Positions 9,405 to 17,303 of a DNA stretch of 64,000 nucleotides are shown here, piece after piece. Below the pieces are notes generated by a model. It did no database searches. It was not told the origin of the DNA and saw only the letters and a list, made by a program, of their open reading frames with translations. The position numbers were made by a program, and so were the translations under genes. Origin of the DNA: DASXUX01 sp036504595 (GTDB lineage Bacteria > Planctomycetota > SZUA-567 > H5-PLA8); contig DASXUX010000108.1 of assembly GCA_036504595.1 (NCBI GenBank), forward strand, positions 116,261-180,260, written 5' to 3'. Numbering within the stretch: position 1 is the stretch's first letter; every line of letters begins with the position of its first letter.

Positions 9405-10695
9405 TTCGTTGCAGCCGGTTGGTCGATGCGCGCTGAATCAAGTGAGCGTACAAACACACCTGCTGCGCCACGGCTTCGCCTTTCAAACCGCGCAACACCA
9501 GTTCGGCCGCCGCCTGACCTAATCCGTCCAACGGCGGAGCCATACTGGACAGGCCCAGCATTCCCGCGCGCAAATCATTGTCGAAGCCGATCAGCCCGAT
9601 GTCGCGGCCCGGCGTATGGCCGGCATCGAGCAAAATCTGGCGTATGACGCACCCCGCCTCATCGTTGGGCGCGATAATCGCGCAGAGCCCCGACTCCAGG
9701 TTTGCGGGCTCAAAGCGCCCGAGCGCCTCAAGCACGCAGCCGCACAGCAATGCGTGCTTCGCCTGAGCGGACATGCGCCAGAAATCGAGCGGGTCGCCCT
9801 CCGGCCGAGGCGGCCAGGTCAATAGAGACTCGACGGACAATCCCGCTTGCTGCACCGCCGCGCGAGCGCCATCAACACGCTCATCAACCCAGTCGGCAAC
9901 ATACGGCGTAATGAAAATCAACTGCCGGTAGCCGGACGAAAGCAAATGCTGCGCGGCGTGGTAGCCGCTGTGCCGCTGCTGGTAGAAGACGTGCGTGGCG
10001 AGCGTCGGACTGTTCTTGCTCGAAACATAAACGACCGGCGCGGAGTGCCCGCCGGCGACGTTGTTCAGATCCTCCAGCCAGCCCGCGTGCTCATCCACGT
10101 TGATCATCGCCAGCGCGCCGGCGCCGCTGCGCATGGCCGCGCGCAACGCCTCGCCCGCCGTCGGATAGCTCTCGCCGCACGGAAAACCAACATTGAAATA
10201 CCGCGTGCGTCCGCCGGCGTCCGTAAATGCGCGCTCCAGCGCCCGCACCACCGTGATCACCCACGTGCTGGACTCCGTCGGAACCGTGCGGATGTCGCGG
10301 TCCACCGCGGAGATGACCGCCAGCGTAGCGGTTTGGGTGTCCGCCTGGAACCCATTGGAAGCAGCCGGCGATCCCTGCCTTGCTGGCTCGTCCTTGGAAT
10401 CCGCAGTGGCTGCGAGCATAACCAATATGGGCGCCCGGCCTTCTCCCCGCCCCACGATCGTCCCGCGACGCCCAAACGCCGCAATCGTCTTGTCGGCCAG
10501 CAAAGCGGCCATCGCGCGTTGGATCGTGTTCACCGCGACACCGTACTCCCGCGCGAGTTGCCGCCGGTTCGGCAGCAAAGCACCCGGTGCCCACTGCCCA
10601 GCTCGAATGCGGGCGCGCAGATCCTGCTCTACGCGCCGGTATTCGGCGGGAGATGACTCAACGGGCTTAGCCAGCATTCTTCGCTCCGCACTCAT
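9364..10695 (-). CDS. GntR-type HTH fused to LacI-type sugar-binding domain
   Basis: A 443-residue regulator. Residues of about 17-85 form a GntR winged helix ('LRARIRAGQWAPGALLPNRR', 'LAREYGVAVNTIQRAMAAL'). From about residue 110 the protein follows the periplasmic-binding-protein fold of LacI/GalR regulators ('NVDEHAGWLEDLNN', 'IIAPNDEAGCVIRQILLDAG', 'DIGLIGFDND'). This combination is known from AraR-like repressors, so a sugar or oligosaccharide effector is likely. It sits immediately upstream of the giant glycosidase-like gene on the same strand. The last 11 residues or so (GFRGQGAGVRV) are read out of the 7-base-period array, so the natural end of the fold is probably earlier. The ATG start lacks a strong ribosome site. 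Confidence 0.9.
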   Translation of the reverse strand: MSAERRMLAKPVESSPAEYRRVEQDLRARIRAGQWAPGALLPNRRQLAREYGVAVNTIQRAMAALLADKTIAAFGRRGTIVGRGEGRAPILVMLAATADSKDEPARQGSPAASNGFQADTQTATLAVISAVDRDIRTVPTESSTWVITVVRALERAFTDAGGRTRYFNVGFPCGESYPTAGEALRAAMRSGAGALAMINVDEHAGWLEDLNNVAGGHSAPVVYVSSKNSPTLATHVFYQQRHSGYHAAQHLLSSGYRQLIFITPYVADWVDERVDGARAAVQQAGLSVESLLTWPPRPEGDPLDFWRMSAQAKHALLCGCVLEALGRFEPANLESGLCAIIAPNDEAGCVIRQILLDAGHTPGRDIGLIGFDNDLRAGMLGLSSMAPPLDGLGQAAAELVLRGLKGEAVAQQVCLYAHLIQRASTNRLQRTAGFRGQGAGVRV

Positions 10696-10738
10696 CTCAG
10701 TTCAAAAACTCAAACCGTTCTGCAACCCCGACTCAATC

Positions 10739-10781
10739 AGCCACCAGTCACCACTCCACCACTCACCACGCACCATCCATT
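10739..10781. repeat. Seven-base-period array (unit ACTCACC)
   Basis: Units AGCCACC, AGTCACC, ACTCCACC (one base longer), ACTCACC and ACGCACC. The array lies directly behind, and touches, the TAA stop of the DUF4159 gene (10780-10782). Confidence 0.85.
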
Positions 10782-12606
10782 ACTGCCCAAATTGCGCGGT
10801 CATGTACTGGTTGAACGCGTAGTTCAGCACATTCACGCCAAGCTGATAAGCCTGCGATGCGTGAGCTTCGCTGACGCCGGAATGTCCAGTCTTCCACGCG
10901 TCCTTCAAATCGCCCTGATGGTAGAACACGACCCAGCGCCCGTTGTACTTCAGACCTTGCGCGCGCATGCCCGAATAATGCCAGAGCGGCGGCGCGCCGT
11001 TGGGGAAGACGAACGGCTGCTGAAAGACCACGTCGTCGTTGGCGATATCCACCCATTCAAGTTCCGGCACGATGCGCTTCATCAAACCGCGAAAGCTCGA
11101 GTTAAAATTGCCGCCGCCGTTATCCGCGAAGATCATCCCGACCTCTTGCAGCAAGTACCAACGCAGCACCTTCACTTCCTCTGCCGATGCATTGACCCCG
11201 CCATTGCCGGTGATGTACACAAACGGCGGAGCGCGTTTGGCGGGAAATCGCTTCAGCGCGGTGATAGGAATGGACTCCGTCTTATCGGCGACCTTGAAGC
11301 CCGTGTACTTACTGAACATGAGCAGCATGTTGTGGTCGCAGCCCAAGCCCATTTCCTGCGCCCAGTCGCCGCCGTCGTACTGCAGACGAATGAACCGGAT
11401 CTTGGCATTCTCCATCCCGTTAGGCCACCCACCCCGCCCCGGCCCGCCTGCGCCCAAACCGGAACTTCCGCCGCCTGCCCCTGTCCCGCGCCCGCTGCTG
11501 CCGTCGCTCGCGAAGGAGGTGGCGACGTAAGTGTCTGTGGTCACCTGCTCCAATTCCGCGCCAACTCTGCTGTCGTCGATATCCGGCCGTGAAAAGATGA
11601 TCGCGCTGTTCATGTTCAACACAAACTTGATGCGCTTGGTGTTCTGCTTCTGGCGCACTCGCTTCGGCTGCGCACGCACGGCCACGCCCTGAATCGTCGG
11701 CATCCCACGGCCTTTTGGCACGCCGTAGGCCAGCATCTTCTCGCCGCCCATCATGTGAATCAGCGGGTACACGACCAGCAGGACGAAGTGGATCGCCCCG
11801 GACCAGTACAGCGACGTTCTGTAAGTGGGGTCAACGCCGTGGCTGGTGAAGCTCGCATACAGCCGGTCGCCGAGCGCACTGGTGGTCTGACTGGTCCGGA
11901 AGAAATGCTCCTTCGTTCTGCGTGTCAGCACACACAGCGCCAGCAGCGCGCCCACGCCCGCCACCGGCAACCACGCCGCCACGCCGAAGATCCAACAGAA
12001 GTTCCGACTGGATTTGTCGAAGCCGCTTCCAGCCGTATCGAAAAGCCGCCCGGGAACATCGATCACGAAGGCCAGCGGCACAAACCATAGTGCCACGAAC
12101 ACGACCGCGACGCCCAGAAGGTAGTAATACACCGCCCGGAGACGGACGAACACAAGGATGGGCGCCGGTGCGATCAACAGCGCCGCCAGACCGAATGCTT
12201 TCGTGGCGATATGGAACGAACTGATCAGTCCGGTGGTATCGAGGATCACGAGTTGCTTGGGTGTAAGATCCAGGCGGGCCTGCACCCACTCCTCAGTGAT
12301 CCGGCTCAACACAACCACGATTCCCAGCAGAATCGCCAGCATCAGCGACAACCGGCCGGGCCAGGGCAGATATCCGGCCACTCGGCTGGCGATTCGCCCG
12401 ACAAAGACCAGACCTCGCCCCACCCATCGGTCGACGAAGCCGGCCGAGTCGCAGATCAGATCGAAGAGCTTCTCTCCAAACGACCCCGACAGGAAAAGCT
12501 CGATCAGCCGCTCGAAAGGATACGCGAGCGAGCGCACGACCGCGCCACCGGCACGCTTTGGCGTGGGCGTTTTCGGCAGGCCCGGTTTTGCCGCCGCATC
12601 GCTCAT
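10780..12606 (-). CDS. Multi-span membrane protein with C-terminal DUF4159 domain
   Basis: This 608-residue protein has about five predicted transmembrane segments (residues of roughly 86-101, 137-154, 159-183, 203-228 and 266-284). A basic stretch (314-326), a glycine-rich linker (369-397) and a DUF4159 domain from about residue 400 to the end follow ('EEVKVLRWYLLQEVGMIFAD', 'WHYSGMRAQGLKYNGRW'). DUF4159 has a Rossmann-like, GATase-related look and no established biochemical role. The gene is last in the ExbB/ExbD block, 30 bases after the zinc-ribbon gene, with the ribosome site GGGAG before its ATG. I infer it is the membrane-anchored output or scaffold component of the complex. The DUF4159 assignment is strong; the function is unknown. 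Confidence 0.86.
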   Translation of the reverse strand: MSDAAAKPGLPKTPTPKRAGGAVVRSLAYPFERLIELFLSGSFGEKLFDLICDSAGFVDRWVGRGLVFVGRIASRVAGYLPWPGRLSLMLAILLGIVVVLSRITEEWVQARLDLTPKQLVILDTTGLISSFHIATKAFGLAALLIAPAPILVFVRLRAVYYYLLGVAVVFVALWFVPLAFVIDVPGRLFDTAGSGFDKSSRNFCWIFGVAAWLPVAGVGALLALCVLTRRTKEHFFRTSQTTSALGDRLYASFTSHGVDPTYRTSLYWSGAIHFVLLVVYPLIHMMGGEKMLAYGVPKGRGMPTIQGVAVRAQPKRVRQKQNTKRIKFVLNMNSAIIFSRPDIDDSRVGAELEQVTTDTYVATSFASDGSSGRGTGAGGGSSGLGAGGPGRGGWPNGMENAKIRFIRLQYDGGDWAQEMGLGCDHNMLLMFSKYTGFKVADKTESIPITALKRFPAKRAPPFVYITGNGGVNASAEEVKVLRWYLLQEVGMIFADNGGGNFNSSFRGLMKRIVPELEWVDIANDDVVFQQPFVFPNGAPPLWHYSGMRAQGLKYNGRWVVFYHQGDLKDAWKTGHSGVSEAHASQAYQLGVNVLNYAFNQYMTAQFGQ

Positions 12607-12636
12607 CGGCGGGCTCTCCCGTGATATCGCATCGGC

Positions 12637-13431
12637 CTACTCGATCCCCTTCACGTCTTCGAGCGGGTTCGTGCCTTCCTTCGGCCGCTCTGTGCTTTTC
12701 TCTTCCGTCGCGGATTCGATCTTCGACTTCTTCTTTGGCGGTTTGGGCTCTTGCTTCGTGTCCGCCTTAGCGTCCTCTTTAGGCTGATCCTTCGTTGCTT
12801 CTTTGTTGTCCTTCGCCGCGGGCGCAGCCTTGGTCATGTATTTCTCCAAAGCCTTGCTGCGCGCCTCCTGAAGCTTCTTGTCGGCCTCGTCTTTGGCTTC
12901 TTTGCGCACCTGCACCATCGGGGAAAGCGTCTTGTACTTGATGCAAAGCTGAATAAATGTGATCGATGTCACTCCGAACAATATGATGTGAAGAACCACG
13001 GCGACCCCGAGAATCATCGGGAAGTTTCCGCGCCGCAATGGCTTCAGCAGTTCGTCCGGATCTTCCACAGAGAACGCTTGCACGGCCGCCGATCCCGCCG
13101 GGGCCGGCACGACCGGAGTCGCGACAACGGGCGGACTGGAAACGGCATCTGCGGCGTGTGTGTGTTCCATCTCTTTGGTGTGCTCCGCGTTTTTCAGAAC
13201 AGGTTGTTGCGAGCCGGCTTCTTCGGCGTGGGACTCCGGTGCCGCATGGCTCTCGCTTGGCTGCGCCTCGTGTTGTGCCGGCGCATCATGTTTCTGTGCG
13301 CCCGCACCGTGGTTTGCCATAAAGGTCCCGCCGCAGGTATTGCAGCGGAGCTTCTTGCCGGCTTTCTGCGCCGAAAGCGTGTATGACTTGCCACAACCGC
13401 ACGTGGCCGTAAAAGTGGCAGCGTCTGACAT
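12637..13431 (-). CDS. Zinc-ribbon, single-span, Lys-rich protein (possible TonB/TolA-like partner)
   Basis: I start this 264-residue protein at ATG 13431, one base after the stop of the preceding ExbD gene and behind GGAG; a longer frame to 13548 only re-reads exbD. A zinc ribbon (Cys11, Cys13, Cys30, Cys33) resembles the MJ0042 finger. Then come a His/Pro/Ala-rich stretch (40-120), one transmembrane helix (about 138-160) and a strongly Lys/Glu/Asp-rich tail to the end. The topology, with a cytoplasmic N-terminus, one span and a long charged extracytoplasmic tail, is that of TonB/TolA, and its place right after two ExbD genes suggests the energy-transducing role. No TonB C-terminal fold is visible, so that role is inference. 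Confidence 0.78.
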   Translation of the reverse strand: MSDAATFTATCGCGKSYTLSAQKAGKKLRCNTCGGTFMANHGAGAQKHDAPAQHEAQPSESHAAPESHAEEAGSQQPVLKNAEHTKEMEHTHAADAVSSPPVVATPVVPAPAGSAAVQAFSVEDPDELLKPLRRGNFPMILGVAVVLHIILFGVTSITFIQLCIKYKTLSPMVQVRKEAKDEADKKLQEARSKALEKYMTKAAPAAKDNKEATKDQPKEDAKADTKQEPKPPKKKSKIESATEEKSTERPKEGTNPLEDVKGIE

Positions 13432-13432
13432 G

Positions 13433-13870
13433 TCAGAGTTCTCCGGCCCGTTTTGCCGAAGCATTGCCTTCGGCGCGCGCCGGCTCTTCATGGCCGGCCA
13501 GCAGAATCTCAACTCCCGCACGGCTGAGCGCCAGAAAGATCGGGCCATAGACGTCCTGGTGCACGTCTTTGTCCACCGTCAATGTCACGGCCTTCTCTTC
13601 CAGATCCTGCGCCAGAAGCTGCACGGTGCTCTCCAGTTCCAGCAGCGAGCATGCTTTCCCGCGCAGGAAGATGGTCCCAACTTTGTCAACCTGCACGGAC
13701 AGCACCGTCTCCTTCAATTTGGCGATGTTCGGCGCGGCGGCGGGATCGAGCTTGATCTGGCTCTCCTTCACAAAGTTCGTGGACATGATGAAGAACGTGA
13801 TCAGCAGGAACGCGATGTCGCCCAGCGAGACCATCGGCACGGTGATGTGGAGCATCTGCTGCTGCTTCAT
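13433..13870 (-). CDS. ExbD/TolR-family protein (second copy)
   Basis: A 145-residue ExbD/TolR protein with a short cytoplasmic N-terminus, one transmembrane helix at about residues 14-32 ('MVSLGDIAFLLITFFIMST') and a periplasmic domain. The critical Asp of the family is Asp18 in 'LGDIAFLL'. Together with ExbB it should form the ion-driven stator in the inner membrane. The start overlaps the stop of the upstream exbD by four bases (ATGA), so the two are translationally coupled. The C-terminal tail ('EEPARAEGNASAKRAGEL') is longer and more charged than usual. The family call is secure. Confidence 0.95.
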   Translation of the reverse strand: MKQQQMLHITVPMVSLGDIAFLLITFFIMSTNFVKESQIKLDPAAAPNIAKLKETVLSVQVDKVGTIFLRGKACSLLELESTVQLLAQDLEEKAVTLTVDKDVHQDVYGPIFLALSRAGVEILLAGHEEPARAEGNASAKRAGEL

Positions 13871-14271
13871 CGGTCGCCCTCGTTATCGATGAGCGCCAGC
13901 ACGCCGCCCGACTGCGTGATCATCATCACGACGCGGAAGTAATCGGAGTACGGAACGTCCTTCGCGGATTCCAGGATGACGAGGCGCTGATTGGGCTCTT
14001 TTTCCGGAAGCCTCTCGGATGCCAGCCGAGCCTGCAGTTCATCCATCGAAATCGGATTCTTGCTATCGCCGAAGATGATGCCCGAAGTGGACATCTGCAC
14101 CGTCAGTGTTTTGCTCTGCGCCGTCGAGTGCCCGCCAGACGGAATCTGCACCTTGTCGCCGGCCGGACGCATGAACGTCGTGGCGAGCATGAAGAACAGG
14201 ATCAACAGGAACGCGATGTCAACCAGTGAGTTGAGATCGATCTCCTTTAGTCCGCTTTCGCCTCTCTTCAT
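13867..14271 (-). CDS. ExbD/TolR-family protein (first copy)
   Basis: A 134-residue ExbD/TolR protein. The N-terminal 'LKEIDLNSLVDIAFLLILFF' holds the transmembrane helix with the family's ion-coupling Asp (Asp18, in 'LVDIAFLL'), followed by a periplasmic domain of ordinary length. It lies five bases after exbB and overlaps the next exbD by four bases. The two ExbD copies differ clearly in sequence, which suggests a heteromeric stator, as in other systems with paired ExbD proteins. Confidence 0.95.
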   Translation of the reverse strand: MKRGESGLKEIDLNSLVDIAFLLILFFMLATTFMRPAGDKVQIPSGGHSTAQSKTLTVQMSTSGIIFGDSKNPISMDELQARLASERLPEKEPNQRLVILESAKDVPYSDYFRVVMMITQSGGVLALIDNEGDR

Positions 14272-14276
14272 CGCGG

Positions 14277-14918
14277 CTACCTCTGAACAGACCCAAGAGC
14301 GATACTGTTGACCAGCCCCATGGACGCAGCCTGCAGTTCCAGCGAAATCTTTTCGACTTTCTTGAACAGGAGGTTGTAGGCCACCACGGACGGCACAGCG
14401 ACGAGCAACCCGCCGGCCGTGTTGATAAACGCAACCGCGATGCCGCCCGCCACGCCAGCCGAATCGACGCCCGCCGTGGACAGCGAACTGAACGACGCGA
14501 TCATGCCCACGACGGTTCCCAACATGCCCAGCAATGGAGAGACGCTGGCCAGCAGCGGCAGCACGAACATGCGACGTTCGAGTGTTTCCATGGCGTGCGG
14601 AATGTAATCTTCCATCGTTTTGGAAACATTGATCTCAATCTCGGCAATACTGCGCCCGCGCGCGAGGAGTTGCCGGTACTTGTCGATCCCCGCAATAAGC
14701 ACCGCGGCAACCGGCCCGCCCTTGGCTTTGCAGAGCGCGATGGCGTCTTCGACCGCACCGTTTTGAATCATGTCCTCTACGCGATTGCGCAGATCCCGAT
14801 CGTCCGCGCGCAACTGCCGGAACACGCGAATGCGATCGATGACCACCGCGACCAGAAAGACCGAGCAGATGATCTCCAGAGCCATGATGGGCCCGGCGTC
14901 AAGAATGTACTCAAGCAT
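14277..14918 (-). CDS. MotA/TolQ/ExbB proton-channel family protein
   Basis: A 213-residue inner-membrane protein. It has an N-terminal helix (about residues 8-28, 'GPIMALEIICSVFLVAVVI'), a cytoplasmic loop and two C-terminal helices with the family pattern 'VSPLLGMLGTVVGMIASF' and 'AFINTAGGLLVAVPSVVAY'. With the ExbD proteins it should conduct ions and drive motion of a partner. The start has GAGGGAACAAAG upstream. Its neighbours are large exported TPR proteins rather than a TonB-dependent receptor, so the load is probably not siderophore import. Confidence 0.95.
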   Translation of the reverse strand: MLEYILDAGPIMALEIICSVFLVAVVIDRIRVFRQLRADDRDLRNRVEDMIQNGAVEDAIALCKAKGGPVAAVLIAGIDKYRQLLARGRSIAEIEINVSKTMEDYIPHAMETLERRMFVLPLLASVSPLLGMLGTVVGMIASFSSLSTAGVDSAGVAGGIAVAFINTAGGLLVAVPSVVAYNLLFKKVEKISLELQAASMGLVNSIALGSVQR

Positions 14919-14934
14919 GACTTTGTTCCCTCAA

Positions 14935-14968
14935 CCTTAGTCGTCAGTAGCCAGTAGACTCCTGACTA
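14935..14968. repeat. Seven-base-period array between TPR gene and exbB
   Basis: Units CCTTAGT, CGTCAGT, AGCCAGT, AGACTCC and TGACTAC with a 7-base period. The array covers most of the 47-base gap between the 757-residue TPR gene and exbB and touches the TPR gene's stop codon. Confidence 0.7.
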
Positions 14969-17239
14969 CTCCTTTTTCCCTTCCGGCTTCTCAGCAGCCT
15001 TTTCCGCCGGCTTTTCAGCCGGTTCCGCGCCGCCACCGCCGCCGCCCATCTTCTTCTCAATCACCGGCGCGAACTCGCGGCCTTTTTCGGCCGACGGCGA
15101 ATTGGGATAGCGGTTGAGCAGTTCGTCGAGCTTCGCTTTGGCCATCGGGTACTTTCCGGCGCGATACGCGGCGATGATGCATTTGAGCAGCATGCGATCA
15201 AGGAATGGCGCGTCTTCGTAATCCTGGAAGACTTGCTGGATCAGCTCGATCGCGCGATCGTAGTCCTTCACCTGGATGTAATAGTTGGCGATCTTGTCGA
15301 GCGCCTCGCCCGCAAACGGCGAATCCGGATACGTATCCGCAACTCTGCGATACGCGCTCATGGCGCCGCTCAGGACGGGCGGATGTTCACTGTTGGCCGC
15401 GCCCGCAATAGCCCGCTGCTCTTCAATCTGCGCAATATTGAACTGCGCTTCGGCCTTCATCGTGGATTTCGGCAGGTTGACGATTCCTGCGAAGACCTGC
15501 AGGGCGCCGTCGAAGTCCTTGGCCGTCATCTTCGCTTGCCCGATCTTCAACAGGGCTTTGTCAACCAGCGTGGAATCTGGGAAGCGTTCGGTCAACGTGC
15601 GGCATACGGAGATCGCCTCGCGCAGTTTGTCCTGGACCAGCAGCAGTTCCCACTGGACGCTGTATGCTTCTTCAACAACTTCGCGCGAAAGACTTGCGCG
15701 CATGCTGGTTCGGACGACATCGTTCACGCGCGCCAGGCCCATATCCGCTTTCTCAGTGGCCTTGGCGGTCAGTCCGACCTCCTTAAAGATCTGCCCCAGT
15801 TTCAGGAAGATTTTGGCCTCGATGAGATCCTTGCGCGCCTTCTTGTCCAGATCGGTGAGCACACGGACCTGGTTGACAACGTCGGCTATTCGGCCGCTCA
15901 GCACTTTCGCGGAGGCTTTGATTTCCTTCCCGCTGCCGCTCAAGTTCGACTCATCGTAATAGCTCGCGACAATCTCATCGCCTTGCATCGCCGAAAGAAT
16001 CGCATCTCCTTGAACGACCTCGCGTTCATCTTTCACAAGCTGAACCTTCGCGGCGCCGGTGAAGATTCCCGTGTGCGGACCCGTCTCCGTGAGCTTCAGT
16101 TCAATGGCGTCCCGCTGCTTGGTCTCGCTCTCCTGCTCCTCTTGAGTGGCGGAGCTCTTCTCGCCGGCTTCTTTTTCTTTTTTCACCGTGTACTGCGAGC
16201 AGACCCGAATTGTCACTTCGTCGGGTTGATCCGAGACGTCGCGGTCGAGGTCCTTCAACCGTACGAACGCCTCTGAATCGCCGAAAACGCCCTTCGTATA
16301 GTCCTTGAACGCGCCGTCCGTGAATCCGATCGACGCCGTCGAAACCATCTTGATCGTCGAGATGCGCTTCACATTTCGCGTATTGTCTTCCGTGTTCTCG
16401 TCGATGTAGTCCACCGTGACCACATCGCCGCCGATGATTTCCAGCGTGCCGTTGTTTGGCGTGGGCTTGCCCGGCTGCGTCTGAATCGAACCGATGAAGT
16501 ACTCGCCGCCGCGGCCCAGCGGCTCGCAAACGACCTCCTCCTTGTCCCCGTTCTTCGTGCTCAAACGCACTTTCATTTTGTCGCCGCTTTTCAGGAGCAC
16601 GACCAGATCCTTGTCGTGAACTTTGACAAACAGCCGCTGTCCCGCTTCGGCAAAACTCTCGCCTTCGGCTCCGAGCGGCACACTGGTCCCGACCATCTCC
16701 AGCGCTTCGACGGCATTCGCCCAGCGGCTGAGCTTGAAATGGCACTGGCCGATGTAGTAATAGGCTTCGTTCGCATAGACGCTCCACGGAAACTGGTTTG
16801 TGACGCGGCGCAAAGCCATGAAGGCTTTGTCGTAGTTGTTCATCAGAAAGTGGCCGACACCCAGCCGGTACAAACCTTCGGCCTGCTCGTCCGGATTCTC
16901 GGACGCGCTAAGCTGCTCGAACTGCTTGATCGCCAGTTCGTAGTTGCGCTTTTTGACCAGGTATTGGCCGAGCGTGAGATAAGCTTTGAAGCGCACCTTC
17001 GACTTCGGGAAGAGCTGCGAAATCGATTGAATCAGCTTCACCCCGCGCTCTTCATTCTGCGGCTGGTCAAGCAGCTCCGTGCCCTTGTTGAGCATGTCGC
17101 TGGCTTTGTAGTCCATCTTGCCATCGTCTGAACTCGCCGCCTTCGGATCGGCTTTCCCGTTCCCGGCTTCTCCACACACGCACACACACGCGCAGAGCGC
17201 GAACAGAATGGCGATGAATACGCAGCCGTGTGACCTCAT
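14966..17239 (-). CDS. Exported TPR protein with an inserted TGIFTG-type beta domain
   Basis: A 757-residue protein with signal peptide (MRSHGCVFIAILFALCAC) and a strong ribosome site (GGAGAATACAG). TPR-like helical repeats, as in BamD/YbgF-type proteins, occupy about residues 45-200 and 470-735. Between them, about 205-460, lies a beta-rich insert with 'TETGPHTGIFTGAAKVQ' and 'GDEIVASYYDE', a signature also present in the 2791-residue neighbour. The C-terminus is Gly/Pro/Lys-rich. It should act in the periplasm or at the outer membrane as a scaffold for the ExbB/ExbD machine encoded just downstream. The partner assignment is inference from gene order and shared domains. Confidence 0.87.
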   Translation of the reverse strand: MRSHGCVFIAILFALCACVCVCGEAGNGKADPKAASSDDGKMDYKASDMLNKGTELLDQPQNEERGVKLIQSISQLFPKSKVRFKAYLTLGQYLVKKRNYELAIKQFEQLSASENPDEQAEGLYRLGVGHFLMNNYDKAFMALRRVTNQFPWSVYANEAYYYIGQCHFKLSRWANAVEALEMVGTSVPLGAEGESFAEAGQRLFVKVHDKDLVVLLKSGDKMKVRLSTKNGDKEEVVCEPLGRGGEYFIGSIQTQPGKPTPNNGTLEIIGGDVVTVDYIDENTEDNTRNVKRISTIKMVSTASIGFTDGAFKDYTKGVFGDSEAFVRLKDLDRDVSDQPDEVTIRVCSQYTVKKEKEAGEKSSATQEEQESETKQRDAIELKLTETGPHTGIFTGAAKVQLVKDEREVVQGDAILSAMQGDEIVASYYDESNLSGSGKEIKASAKVLSGRIADVVNQVRVLTDLDKKARKDLIEAKIFLKLGQIFKEVGLTAKATEKADMGLARVNDVVRTSMRASLSREVVEEAYSVQWELLLVQDKLREAISVCRTLTERFPDSTLVDKALLKIGQAKMTAKDFDGALQVFAGIVNLPKSTMKAEAQFNIAQIEEQRAIAGAANSEHPPVLSGAMSAYRRVADTYPDSPFAGEALDKIANYYIQVKDYDRAIELIQQVFQDYEDAPFLDRMLLKCIIAAYRAGKYPMAKAKLDELLNRYPNSPSAEKGREFAPVIEKKMGGGGGGAEPAEKPAEKAAEKPEGKKE

Positions 17240-17253
17240 CTGTATTCTCCTTA

Positions 17254-17303
17254 GGTAAGGCGAGCCTCCGTGCCCGCCGGCAGGCAGGGACGCCCGCCCT
17301 ACT
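17254..17303. repeat. GC-rich hairpin repeat, type GGGCGGGC-GTCC
   Basis: An imperfect palindrome in the short gap between two TPR genes; one arm reads GCAGGCAGGGACGCCCGCC. Its edge supplies the TAG stop (17299-17301) of the upstream gene. It belongs to the dispersed family also seen at 21692, 29787, 31176, 36896, 49037, 62675 and 63778. Confidence 0.8.

Noticed and set aside
13432..13548. 39-residue N-terminal extension of the zinc-ribbon protein
   Set aside because: It lies within exbD in another frame; ATG 13431 has its own GGAG and couples to the exbD stop.
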